From Bacteroides acidifaciens (lineage in GTDB: Bacteria > Bacteroidota > Bacteroidia > Bacteroidales > Bacteroidaceae): a stretch of DNA of 64,000 bases. The stretch lies in assembly GCF_903181435.1 (NCBI RefSeq), contig NZ_CAEUHO010000001.1, positions 682,001 through 746,000 of the forward strand, read 5' to 3'. Shown here in pieces: positions 27,301-36,100 of the stretch (the first letter of the stretch is position 1; the number at the start of each line of letters is the position of its first letter). The notes under the pieces were generated by a model. The model was not told where the DNA came from. It was given only the letters and a program-made list of their open reading frames with translations, and did no database searches. The position numbers and the translations under genes are program-made.

Positions 27301-28300
27301 TGGAAACTTCCCGGATGCTGATTAACCCGTTGCGGATACTGCCTGCCCACATATTATTGTTCCGGTCGTTGTATAGACATAAGATAGAGTTGGCGGGAAG
27401 CGAATAATTATCTCTTCCGGGGATATGTTCCAAAAGAGAGAAACGTTTCGTTTCCGGGTCGAGGATATTGATGCCGCCCCCGTCTGTTCCAATCCATATT
27501 TGCCCTTCCCGTTCGGCGAGGCTTAATACGACGTTATTGCTTAGGGATGAATTGCGGGTAGTATAGGTGCCCAGCAACTTACCATCACGGGTGAAGCAAT
27601 TCAGTCCCCCGTTGTAAGGAGCCACCCATATCTTTTTTTGTGAGTCGATAAATACGTTCATAATTTCTTTTCCGCAATCGAAAGGCGGACGGCTGCATTT
27701 TCCGGTCTTTAGGTCGAGCAGGATCAAACCTTGCCACCGGCTGCAACAGAGCAGTGTATGTTTATCCCAAAGACTCAGCAGGGTTACGTTGTAATTCGGC
27801 TTCAGGTCGAAAGATTGCAGGAGACGGAAAGAGGAATCTTGGTAATTATAGAAGAATATCTTGTTTTTCGAACCGAACAAGACTCCGTCTTTTGTCAGGC
27901 AAACAGAATAAGCGATGATGTTATTTCCGGTTTCATTTGTCGGTATAAAGAAATCATCGCTCTGCCGTTGATAGCGTGCCACTCCTTTGTCTGTCAGAAT
28001 CCAGATGTTATTTTGCTTGTCTTCTATCATCTGATAGATTAAATTATGAGGAATGGAGTGAGGATTGTCTGTTTGATGAACGTATTTTTTAAGTTCATGT
28101 CCGTCATATCGCCCCAGTCCGGAACGGGTTCCTATCCATATGAAGCCTTGTTCATCCGTCAGGATACACCGTACAGTAGACGGTAATCCGTCTTTCAGAG
28201 AGATTTGCTTATAGTAATAATGTCCGGCTTGAAGAGAGAGAATGCCGGCGAACTGTGTGATAAATGCTACGCATAGTAGTACAAAGATTCTTTTTTTCAT
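24353..28300 (-). CDS. Hybrid two-component system sensor/regulator (HTCS)
   Basis: A 1315-residue one-protein phosphorelay. In order: signal sequence (1-25), a periplasmic sensor of two-component-propeller repeats (about 30-680, repeated IWIGT/GGGINxF strands), a Y_Y_Y domain (about 690-755), one membrane span (about 760-780), HisKA with ISHELRTPL (His810), HATPase with NALKHSPENTEI and GTGIGLS, a receiver domain with Asp1108 in SDVMMPRMNG, and a C-terminal AraC helix-turn-helix (about 1205-1310). All catalytic residues are intact. No susC/susD or glycosidase gene is adjacent, so its regulon is unclear. Candidates in the window are the xylan cluster or the host-glycan locus. Confidence 0.95.
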   Translation of the reverse strand: MKKRIFVLLCVAFITQFAGILSLQAGHYYYKQISLKDGLPSTVRCILTDEQGFIWIGTRSGLGRYDGHELKKYVHQTDNPHSIPHNLIYQMIEDKQNNIWILTDKGVARYQRQSDDFFIPTNETGNNIIAYSVCLTKDGVLFGSKNKIFFYNYQDSSFRLLQSFDLKPNYNVTLLSLWDKHTLLCCSRWQGLILLDLKTGKCSRPPFDCGKEIMNVFIDSQKKIWVAPYNGGLNCFTRDGKLLGTYTTRNSSLSNNVVLSLAEREGQIWIGTDGGGINILDPETKRFSLLEHIPGRDNYSLPANSILCLYNDRNNNMWAGSIRNGLISIREVSMKTYKDVLPGNDRGLSNATVLSLFQESENRIWTGTDGGGINSFNPVTEKFTHYPSTWEDKVASICAFTPGKLLISLFSQGVFIFNPATGEKQPFTIVDAETNARLCNRGKAVNLLQNTPHSILFLGEHIYKYNLKEQTFSIATEQEGQDIIGALLPIGNYQEHTYLSDTKHIYELDNRTNRLKALYSCRKDTIINSVSRDEEGNFWIGNNYGLVHYSPSTKTKTPIPTSLFGEITLIVCDQQGKVWIGADSMLFAWLIKEKKFVLFGESDGVILNEYLSKPQLLSIQGDVYMGGVKGLLHINCNLPLTTSELPQLQLSDVIINGESVNNELSGTPKGISAPWNSNITIRIMSKEEDIFRQKVYKYQIEGLNDQQIESYNPELAIRSLPPRSYKIMASCTAKDGSWIPSQEVLELTILPPWYRTWWFILSCAFLVTVIIIETFRRTLRRKEEKLRWAMKEHEQQVYEEKVRFLINISHELRTPLTLIHAPLSRILKSLSSDDNQYLPLKAIYRQSQRMKNLINMVLDVRKMEVGESKMQIQPHPFNQWIEHVSQDFISEGEAKNVRIRYELDPRIETVSFDKDKCETILSNLLINALKHSPENTEITITSELLPEEGRVRVSIADQGNGLQQVDTRKLFTRFYQGTGEQSGTGIGLSYSKILVELHGGSIDARNNQEAGATFFFELPLKQGTEEIICQPKAYLNELISDDKNENIPDENNFDTTSYTILVVDDNPDLTDFLKKSLGEYFKRIIIAADGVEALKLIKNHAPDIIVSDVMMPRMNGYELCKNMKEDITISHIPIILLTARDDKQSQLSGYKNGADGYLTKPFEIEMLMEIVRNRLKNRESTKKRYLNAGLIPAAEESTFSQADETFLLKLNQIIQENLDSSGLDVSFICKEIGMSRASLYNKLKALTDMGANDYINKFRMEKAITLITGTEMSFTEIAEKVGFTTSRYFSTAFKQYTGETPTQYKEKRKQERKNE

Positions 28301-28324
28301 GGAATCAGGTCAGTTTAACTGAAA

Positions 28325-28332
28325 CAAAGATA
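28325..28332 (-). promoter_or_regulatory. Bacteroides -7 element for the HTCS gene
   Basis: On the minus strand this reads TATCTTTG, 24 bp upstream of the HTCS start codon. Confidence 0.55.
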
Positions 28333-28388
28333 ATGTATTCGGATGAATATTAGTTAAATCACCTCTCTTATTTTTTAGTTTTTATCCC

Positions 28389-28396
28389 TATCTTTG
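28389..28396 (+). promoter_or_regulatory. Bacteroides -7 element for the kinase-RapZ gene
   Basis: TATCTTTG lies 17 bp before the ATG at 28414, divergent from the HTCS promoter. The 113-bp spacer between the two genes therefore holds two back-to-back promoters. Confidence 0.55.
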
Positions 28397-28413
28397 CTCG
28401 AAAATATACAACT

Positions 28414-29844
28414 ATGATTACCGAAGAACTACAGAAACTTTATCAGGCATATACGGGCGTTCCCGCTGAAAATATAACAGAATTGCCCTCTTCCGGTTCC
28501 AACCGACGTTATTTCCGATTGTCGGGCGTGCAGACATTAATCGGAGTGCATGGAACTTCTATCGATGAGAATGAAGCTTTTCTTTATATGGCAGGGCATT
28601 TCCGTAAAAGCGGCCTGCCTATTCCCGAAGTTTATATCGTATCGGAAGATAGAAACCGTTATCTGCAGGAAGATTTAGGTGACACTTTGCTGTTTCATGC
28701 CATTGAAAAAGGACGCGCTACTAGTGTGTTTTCCGAAGAAGAGAAAGAGTTGCTCCGCAAAACGATTCGTCTGCTTCCTGCCATTCAGTTTGCCGGAGCC
28801 GACGGATTCGATTTTTCCCGTTGCTATCCCCAGCCGGAGTTCAACTTGCGTTCTATCCTTTGGGATTTGAACTATTTCAAATATTGTTTCCTCAAAGCTA
28901 CCGGAATGGAGTTTCAAGAAGACAAACTGGAAGATGATTTTCAGAAAATGGGTGATGTTCTGTTGCGCAGTTCTTCCGCTACTTTCATGTACCGTGATTT
29001 TCAGAGTCGTAATGTGATGATAAAAGACGGACAGCCTTGGTTTATTGACTTTCAGGGCGGGCGTAAGGGGCCGTTTTATTATGATGTTGCTTCTTTTTTG
29101 TGGCAAGCTAAAGCGAAATATCCCGATAGTCTTCGTAAAGAACTTTTGCAGGAATACATAGAAGCCCTTCGCAAATACCAGCCAATTGACGAGCCTTATT
29201 TTTATAGCCAGCTCCGCCACTTTGTTCTCTTCCGTACCTTGCAGGTATTGGGGGCATACGGTTTCCGCGGCTATTTTGAGAAAAAGCCTCATTTTATTCA
29301 GAGTGTTCCTTATGCCATCGCGAACCTGCGTGAATTACTGAAAGAAGAATATCCTGAATATCCGTATCTCTGCAAAGTGTTACGTGAACTAACCGGATTG
29401 AAGCAATTCACTGACGATTTGAAAAAGCGTCAACTGACAGTTAAGGTAATGAGCTTCGCTTATAAAAAGGGGATTCCTGAAGACCCGACAGGAAATGGCG
29501 GCGGTTATGTGTTCGATTGTCGTGCCGTGAATAATCCCGGTAAGTATGAACGCTACAAACCTTTCACCGGATTGGATGAGCCGGTAATAACTTTCCTTGA
29601 AGAAGATGGAGAAATCCTTCATTTTCTTGATAATGTCTATGCTTTGGTGGATGCTTCCGTGAAACGCTATATGGAACGCGGATTCAGTAACTTGTCTGTT
29701 TGCTTCGGCTGTACAGGTGGGCAGCATCGTTCTGTGTATTCAGCCCAGCATCTGGCAGAGCACTTGAATCAGAAATTCGGGGTAAAAGTAGAACTGGTGC
29801 ATCGCGAACAGAATATTGAACGTACGTTCGAAGCAACCGTATAA
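28414..29844 (+). CDS. AmgK-like sugar kinase fused to a RapZ C-terminal domain
   Basis: A 476-residue two-domain cytoplasmic protein. Residues 1-330 form an aminoglycoside-phosphotransferase-fold kinase with catalytic YRDFQSRN (Asp195) and metal-binding FIDFQGG (Asp212), resembling AmgK, the anomeric MurNAc/GlcNAc kinase. Residues about 345-476 match the C-terminal half of RapZ (VFDCRAVNNPG, CFGCTGGQHRSVY), without the N-terminal Walker-type domain of full RapZ. In E. coli the RapZ C-terminal domain senses glucosamine-6-phosphate. The next gene, 10 bp away, is MurU-like, which supports a role in salvage of peptidoglycan amino sugars. The coupling of sensing and kinase activity is inference. 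Confidence 0.85.
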   Translation: MITEELQKLYQAYTGVPAENITELPSSGSNRRYFRLSGVQTLIGVHGTSIDENEAFLYMAGHFRKSGLPIPEVYIVSEDRNRYLQEDLGDTLLFHAIEKGRATSVFSEEEKELLRKTIRLLPAIQFAGADGFDFSRCYPQPEFNLRSILWDLNYFKYCFLKATGMEFQEDKLEDDFQKMGDVLLRSSSATFMYRDFQSRNVMIKDGQPWFIDFQGGRKGPFYYDVASFLWQAKAKYPDSLRKELLQEYIEALRKYQPIDEPYFYSQLRHFVLFRTLQVLGAYGFRGYFEKKPHFIQSVPYAIANLRELLKEEYPEYPYLCKVLRELTGLKQFTDDLKKRQLTVKVMSFAYKKGIPEDPTGNGGGYVFDCRAVNNPGKYERYKPFTGLDEPVITFLEEDGEILHFLDNVYALVDASVKRYMERGFSNLSVCFGCTGGQHRSVYSAQHLAEHLNQKFGVKVELVHREQNIERTFEATV

Positions 29845-29854
29845 AAAAGATTGT

Positions 29855-30610
29855 ATGAAAGCAATGATATTTGCAGCCGGTTTGGGCAGCCGGCTGAAAC
29901 CACTGACCGATACAATGCCCAAAGCTCTTGTTCCTATAGCGGGGCGACCGATGTTGGAGCATGTAATATTGAAACTGAAAGCATCCGGATTTACCGAGAT
30001 AGTGATTAATATCCATCATTTCAGTGAGCAAATACTTGATTTCCTGAAAGCGAATGATAATTTCGGGCTTACCATACACATTTCCGACGAACGTGACTTG
30101 CTTCTCGATACAGGTGGCGGAGTAAAGAAAGCCCGTACTTTCTTTGAAAATTCTAATGAGCCTTTTCTTGTACACAATGTAGACATTCTTTCGGATATTG
30201 ACTTGAAAGAACTCTATGATTATCATTTGCAGAATAGCGGTGTCGCCACTTTATTAGCCAGCCAGCGTAAAACTTCCCGTTATCTGCTTTTTGATACGGA
30301 GAAGAAACTCTGCGGATGGATTAATAAGGATACGGGACAAGTGAAACCGGACGGTTTCCAGTATGACGAATCTCTCTATCGAGAATATGCATTCAGTGGT
30401 ATTCACGTTCTTTCTCCTGCCATCTTTCAGTGGATGGATGCCCCACATTGGGAAGGTAAATTCTCTATCATGGATTTCTATCTTGCTACTTGTCGGCAAA
30501 CCGCCTTCTTTGGTTTTCTGTCTGAGGAACTCCATCTCATTGATATCGGAAAGCCGGAGACATTGGCTAAGGCGGAAGAATTTATAAAAGGTTTTGAATC
30601 TTTAAAATAA
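29855..30610 (+). CDS. MurU-like sugar-1-phosphate nucleotidyltransferase
   Basis: A 251-residue nucleotidyltransferase. Start at 29855 (MKAMIFAAG), 10 bp after the upstream stop, preferred over an earlier in-frame codon inside the kinase gene. The NTP-binding loop AAGLGSRLKPLTDTMPKAL, the sugar/metal site HNVDILSDID and the closing IDIGKPETL motif are present. Paired with an AmgK-like kinase it fits MurU, which makes UDP-MurNAc from MurNAc-1-phosphate and bypasses de novo synthesis. Other hexose-1-phosphate transferases share these motifs, so the substrate rests on context. Confidence 0.85.
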   Translation: MKAMIFAAGLGSRLKPLTDTMPKALVPIAGRPMLEHVILKLKASGFTEIVINIHHFSEQILDFLKANDNFGLTIHISDERDLLLDTGGGVKKARTFFENSNEPFLVHNVDILSDIDLKELYDYHLQNSGVATLLASQRKTSRYLLFDTEKKLCGWINKDTGQVKPDGFQYDESLYREYAFSGIHVLSPAIFQWMDAPHWEGKFSIMDFYLATCRQTAFFGFLSEELHLIDIGKPETLAKAEEFIKGFESLK

Positions 30611-30746
30611 TAATGTTTGCTATCAAAGTGCTACATGAAAACACCTAAAGGGACTTTCTTGCCTCTTTTTCATTGTAGTATGAAAGATTTGTGTAAGTTT
30701 GTTTGGACGAACAGACAATATTGTTGAACTACATAAATTTTGTAGC

Positions 30747-31185
30747 ATGAGAAATGAATCTCCCTTAGCTTTAGCAAGTGGGGCAGCTGATAGTTTATTG
30801 TATAATATCTTTGAGAACTTATCTGTAGGTCTGGAGTTATACGATAAGAGTGGTTTCATGATTGAAGTTAACCATACAGAATTACAATCAATGGGGATAA
30901 AAAACAGGGAAGAGCTTCTGGGGCGCAGCCTGTTTGATATTCCGAGCCTTTCCGGTAAAGACAAACTGGAAATAATGAATGGCGAAACCTACTGAAGTTG
31001 ATAAATGACATACTGGATCTTTCGAGATTCGAAAGTTCAATAACCGTATCCTAATTGTTGCACTGACTGCCTATGCTTTTGAAGCCGACCGGGTAGTCGC
31101 CTTGGAAGTAGGTTGCGATGATTATTTGGTAAAACCCATTAATGGTGCAAAATTGATGCAGGCTTTGAAAGAGTATGGCTGTTGA
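30747..31185 (+). pseudogene. Remnant of a PAS-type hybrid sensor kinase
   Basis: The first part (ATG 30747 to TGA 30993-30995) encodes a PAS domain beginning LLYNIFENLSVGLELYDKSG. In another frame from 30989 the sequence continues as LLKLINDILDLSRFES, the conserved end of a HisKA domain. From about 31040 it reads as the last third of a receiver domain (ALTAYAF, DDYLVKPI, stop 31183-31185). The HATPase domain, the phosphorylated His and the receiver Asp are missing. Two deletions and a frame change make it a clear pseudogene. Confidence 0.8.
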
Positions 31186-31525
31186 GAGCTTGGATTAAAA
31201 ATGTGCTGAACTTCAGTCTTCTGATATAGAAAGCCTATGATATATCTTCACAAGAAATTTATTGTAGTTACATTAGTCTAAAATATAAAAGAGGCAGGAA
31301 TATTTGGAAACGAATATTTTCGTTTTCTTTTTTTATTCGCATGATGTTTAAACAGTGTCTATGATGTCTAAAGATATCGATGAAATGGATGGTTTTAGAC
31401 AAAATTGGAAAAATAGTAGCTAAAATAGAACATTCTTTACCTTTAATATATCCTACATTTGTGACGGTGATTGTCAAAAGGGACAGCACAACTATTAAAT
31501 AAAGGTAATCTTAATTATTGAATTT
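31186..31525. other. Intergenic leader of the host-glycan locus
   Basis: This 340-bp AT-rich stretch contains no gene that I can support. Its only recognisable feature is the -7-like element at 31454-31461 near the right end. Part may be decayed sequence from the preceding pseudogene. Confidence 0.5.
31454..31461 (+). promoter_or_regulatory. Bacteroides -7 element (TACATTTG), host-glycan locus
   Basis: TACATTTG matches TAnnTTTG and lies 64 bp before the GH18 start codon. The -33 region is not clear. Confidence 0.45.
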
Positions 31526-33166
31526 ATGAGAAACAAATTCCTATTTCTTTGTCTCTTCCTTTTTGGAACGTTGACAGCTTGTAAAAACACAAAATGGGTA
31601 GACGTTCCAACTGGTACTCCTCCTGAAGGTGCAATCATTGGAAAACCTGGTGAATCGGAAGAACCGGATGAGCCTACTGTAAAATCATTCATTAATTGCT
31701 CTTACATTCGGGGGGATTTTTTTGAAACAAACCGTATTTCAGCAGCTAGTATGGGTGCTTGTACAGATTTGATTTATTTGGCGGCGCGTCCTTATGCAAA
31801 TGGTGAGGTCGCTTTTGAATTGCCATTGAATGATGCAACGATGACAAACGTATCTCATACTGGCACTTTTCAAGGTCGTAATGGAGTGGTTAAATTTGAA
31901 GGAACAAGTCTTATGAATGGCGGTGATGGATTACTTCACTCTGCTGATGGAGCCTTTAATAAATTCACCTTTGGTACCTATATATATATAAGTGAATGGG
32001 TGGACGGAGCTTTTCTCTTTAAGAAAATGGATGGAAACTCCACGATCATTGCTTTTCAAATGGGTGAGACAGCTAATAGTTTGAAACTTTCTATTGGAAG
32101 TTCGGTTGCAACCGTTACCACTCCTGATCTGGCAACAGGTTGGCACTATATTGGTTTGACTTATGAACAGGGAACGGCGAAACTTTATGTGGATACAAAC
32201 AATACTGCAATAAGTTTTGTAGGTGCTCTTCCTAAGGAAGTACCTAATACACGTACTGATTTTTTGATTGGAGATAAATTTAAAGGTTATTTAGATGAAA
32301 CTTTTGTAAGCAGTCTGGTAGTAGGTACATCAGGTAGAAATCCTATCACCTTTGACAATTGGAATAATTCAAAAATACTTGCTTACTGGAAATATGATGA
32401 TGCCACGAAACCTGGCAAGGATTCACATTCCTGGTTGGGGCGTTTGAATAATATACGTATCGCTTTACAGGGACAACAGGGAGATAGAAGATTGCGCTTG
32501 GGCATTGCCGGTGGAGAATGGAAAAAGATGATGGCTGATGTCACTGCCCGCACAAGATTTGCTTCCGAGGTGAAGAAGATTATCGAACAATATGATTTTA
32601 ATGGGGTTGATTTTGATTTTGAATGGCCTGCAAATGCCAGTGAATATAATAATTATAGTGCAACTGTAATCCAAATGCGTTCTACATTAGGAACGTATGT
32701 TTACTTCACCGCATCGTTGCATCCGGTTTCTTTTAAAATTTCCCCGGAAGCTATTGATGCTTTGGATTTTATCTCTTATCAATGTTACGGTCCTGCAGTG
32801 ATGCGTTTTCCTTACGAGCAATTTGTAAAAGATGGAGAAGCAGCTGTGGCATATGGAATCCCTAAGAATAAGCTGGTGATGGGAGTGCCTTTCTATGGTT
32901 CTACGGGTCGTCTGACTGCTGCCTATTGTGATTTCGTGAATGATGGTTTGGCTACTACGAATGAAGATACATATACATATAAAGGAAATACATATACTTT
33001 CAACAGTATAGAAACGATTCGTAAGAAAGCGAGATATGTCTGTGAAGAAGACTATGCAGGCATTATGAGTTGGGATTTGGCAACAGATATTGACATAACC
33101 AATAACAAGTCTTTGTTGAAGGTCATAAAAGAAGAGTTTGAATATTATGCGAATCCGACGGAATAA
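31526..33166 (+). CDS. GH18-family lipoprotein with inserted LamG domain
   Basis: A 546-residue lipoprotein (lipobox ending LTACK, Cys about 19). The GH18 barrel starts at about 55 (SFINCSYIRGDFF, then a TDLIYLAARPY strand). It is interrupted by a concanavalin-like LamG domain (about 105-265), then resumes at about 320 (LRLGIAGGEW) with the catalytic motif GVDFDFEWP, acid Glu366. The catalytic DxDxE is complete, so chitinase or endo-beta-N-acetylglucosaminidase activity is possible. It is the first gene of a locus with SusC/D, sulfatase, GH20, GH2 and GH29, favouring a host N-glycan or related substrate. Some GH18 proteins in such loci only bind glycan. Confidence 0.83.
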   Translation: MRNKFLFLCLFLFGTLTACKNTKWVDVPTGTPPEGAIIGKPGESEEPDEPTVKSFINCSYIRGDFFETNRISAASMGACTDLIYLAARPYANGEVAFELPLNDATMTNVSHTGTFQGRNGVVKFEGTSLMNGGDGLLHSADGAFNKFTFGTYIYISEWVDGAFLFKKMDGNSTIIAFQMGETANSLKLSIGSSVATVTTPDLATGWHYIGLTYEQGTAKLYVDTNNTAISFVGALPKEVPNTRTDFLIGDKFKGYLDETFVSSLVVGTSGRNPITFDNWNNSKILAYWKYDDATKPGKDSHSWLGRLNNIRIALQGQQGDRRLRLGIAGGEWKKMMADVTARTRFASEVKKIIEQYDFNGVDFDFEWPANASEYNNYSATVIQMRSTLGTYVYFTASLHPVSFKISPEAIDALDFISYQCYGPAVMRFPYEQFVKDGEAAVAYGIPKNKLVMGVPFYGSTGRLTAAYCDFVNDGLATTNEDTYTYKGNTYTFNSIETIRKKARYVCEEDYAGIMSWDLATDIDITNNKSLLKVIKEEFEYYANPTE

Positions 33167-33197
33167 AAGAGAATCTAAATTAATCAAATACAATATT

Positions 33198-36100
33198 ATG
33201 GAAAAAAAGAAGTTCATGCGAGTACAGAAATTTTTGATTCTGTTTCTGATACTCCTGCTATCATTTCCTTTGAGTGCGTTGGCACAGCAACAAATGATAA
33301 AAGGACAGGTGGTAGATGATAAAGGTGAAACCATTATCGGTGCTACAGTGATGGTGAAAGGTTCTAAAGATGGGACGCTGACTGACATTGACGGTAACTT
33401 TTCCGTGAAAGGGAAAGTAGGTAACACATTGGTTATTTCTTATGTCGGTTTTACTCCCCTTGAAATAAAGGTGACAAAAGCAGAAGGCAATCGATTTACG
33501 TTAAAAGAGGATACAAAAGTATTGGATGAAGTGGTAGTAGTAGGTATGGACAAACAGAAGCGAAGCACCATCACGGCGGCGGTGGCTACTGTAGGTTCCG
33601 ATGCTATTGTCAACCGTCCGGTCACTGACCTCACGAGTGCCCTTCAGGGTAACGTAGCCGGTTTAAACTTCTCTTCTGATGCGGTTGCTAATGGTGTAGG
33701 TGGTGAGACCGGTGCCGAAATTAAATTCAATATTCGTGGTATCGGTTCTATCAATGGAGGCAAGCCTTATGTACTAGTAGACGGAGTGGAGCAAAGTCTG
33801 CAGAACGTGAATCCTGCCGACATCGAAACCATCAGTGTATTGAAAGATGCTTCTTCTGCTGCCGTTTATGGTGCACGTGCCGCCTATGGTGTGGTTATCG
33901 TCACTACCAAAAGTGGTAAAAAGGAAAAAACACGTATATCTTACAGTGGTACTGTAGGATTCAGTTCTCCTATTAATATGCCCCAAATGATGAATTCCAT
34001 TGAATTTGCCAATTATCTGAACGAACGAGATGATAACGATGGAGTAAAACACTCGATTCCTGATGCGCTCATCGAAAAGATGCAGGGCTTTATGGAGAAT
34101 CCTTATTCGGAAAAGTTCCCGGGCATAGGACCTAATGCGGGCGGTACCGGTTGGGCAGGTTCTAAAGATGCTGTGTATGCCAATACCGACTGGTATGATT
34201 ACTACTTTAAAAAAGCTTCCATCCGCCATTCTCATAATCTGAGCGTAACGGGAGGTTCTGATAAATTTAATTATTACGTGGGTTTGGGATATATTTACCA
34301 AGAAGGATTACTGGATCAAGTAGACGATAACTTGAGTAAGTACAATGTAAACTCGAAGTTTCAGATCCAAGCCAATAAATGGTTGAAGTTTAATTTCAAT
34401 AATAACCTTTCACTGAATATACTGAAGCGTCCGATGGCTAACCAGACCATTTTTTATGGAACTATCGGAAGCAGCTTTCCGAATTCTCCGACCCATCTTC
34501 CTGTAAAGTCGGAATATAATGACAATTCCGAATACCGTTATCTGAAACAATCGCATTATGTGCAGAACAGAATTTCTGATGCGATGTCGTTTGCCGCTAC
34601 GATTACTCCGCTGGAAGGGTGGGATATTGTAGGTGAAATGAAAGTACGCTTCGATGTGGAAAACAATGACTTCAAACGCGGATATCCTACTGCCGAAAAA
34701 CCTGACGGAACGTTGGATATAAGCAAGGGAACCAAACAGGGATATCAATATCCGGGCATGAACTGGAAAAACTCAAATTGGGGCTCTTATACACGCGGTA
34801 ATACATTCAACTACTACCTGTCTCCAAACGTATCATCATCCTACACACATGCTTGGGGCGACCACTTCTTTAAGGCGATGGCGGGTTTCCAGATGGAACT
34901 GCAAGAAAATTCGAATGGTTATACTTATAAAGACGGATTGCTGACTAGTGATATATTCTCTTTTGTGAATGCTAACGGGCAAGTATTGGCAGGTGAAGAC
35001 CGGACGCATTGGGCTACAATGGGTATGTACGCTAAACTGAATTGGAATTACAAGGAGATTTATTTTCTGGAATTCAGTGGACGTTATGACGGTTCTTCCC
35101 GTTTTGCTCCGGGAAATCGCTGGGGATTGTTCCCCTCTTTTTCAGCCGGTTATGACATTTCTCGTACCGACTATTTCAAAGCGCTGAATCTGCCGGTTTC
35201 TCAATTGAAAGTACGTGTTTCTTACGGTCGCTTGGGTAATCAGAACGGAGCGGGACTCTACGATTACCTCGGGATTCAGAGTTTGACCTCCGATTCACCT
35301 AATGCTTGGCTGTTACCCGGTGTGCAAGCTACTCCTCAAAAAGGAACTTTAGCCACTACGCCTAAGATGATCAGTTCGTATATTACGTGGGAGAAGGTAG
35401 ACAATGCCAACTTAGGTCTCGACTTGATGTTGTTGGATAACAGATTGTCTGTTACTGCTGATATCTATCAGCGTACCACACGCGACATGATTGGTCCTGC
35501 TGAAGCTATTCCGAATCTCGGAGGTATTAGTACGGCTGACCGTGCGAAAGTCAATAACGCTACTTTGCGAAATCGTGGTTGGGAATTGTCTGTAAACTGG
35601 CAGGACCAGCTAAAATGTGGCTTTAGCTATGGCATAGGATTCAATGTATTCAATTACAAAGCTGTTGTCACCAAATATAATAATTCGGAGGGGTTGATAT
35701 ACAACAATCATACCGGTTTGGCAACTAATAAAGGATATTATGAAGGAATGGACATAGGTGAAATTTGGGGATATGAAGCGAATGATCTTTTTCTGTCCAA
35801 TCGCGAAGTGGACGCATATCTCAGACTAGTAGATCTTAGTTTCTTTAAGTCCGGCGATAAGTGGCAACGAGGCGACTTGAAATACATTGATTCCGACGGT
35901 GACGGTAAAGTGGACCCGGGTAAGGGTACATTGGCCGACCATGGTGATTTGAAAATTATCGGTAATGCTACTCCCAAATACAGTTTCGGTATCAATCTAA
36001 ACGTAGGATATAAGGGATTTGAAATATCCACTTTACTACAAGGAGTTGCCAAGAGAGATTTTCCGATGGCCGCCAGTACTTACCTATTCGGTGGTAAAGA

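Noticed and set aside
33138..33197. Upstream start for the SusC of the host-glycan locus
   Set aside because: It would overlap the end of the GH18 gene and add 20 polar residues before the signal peptide.
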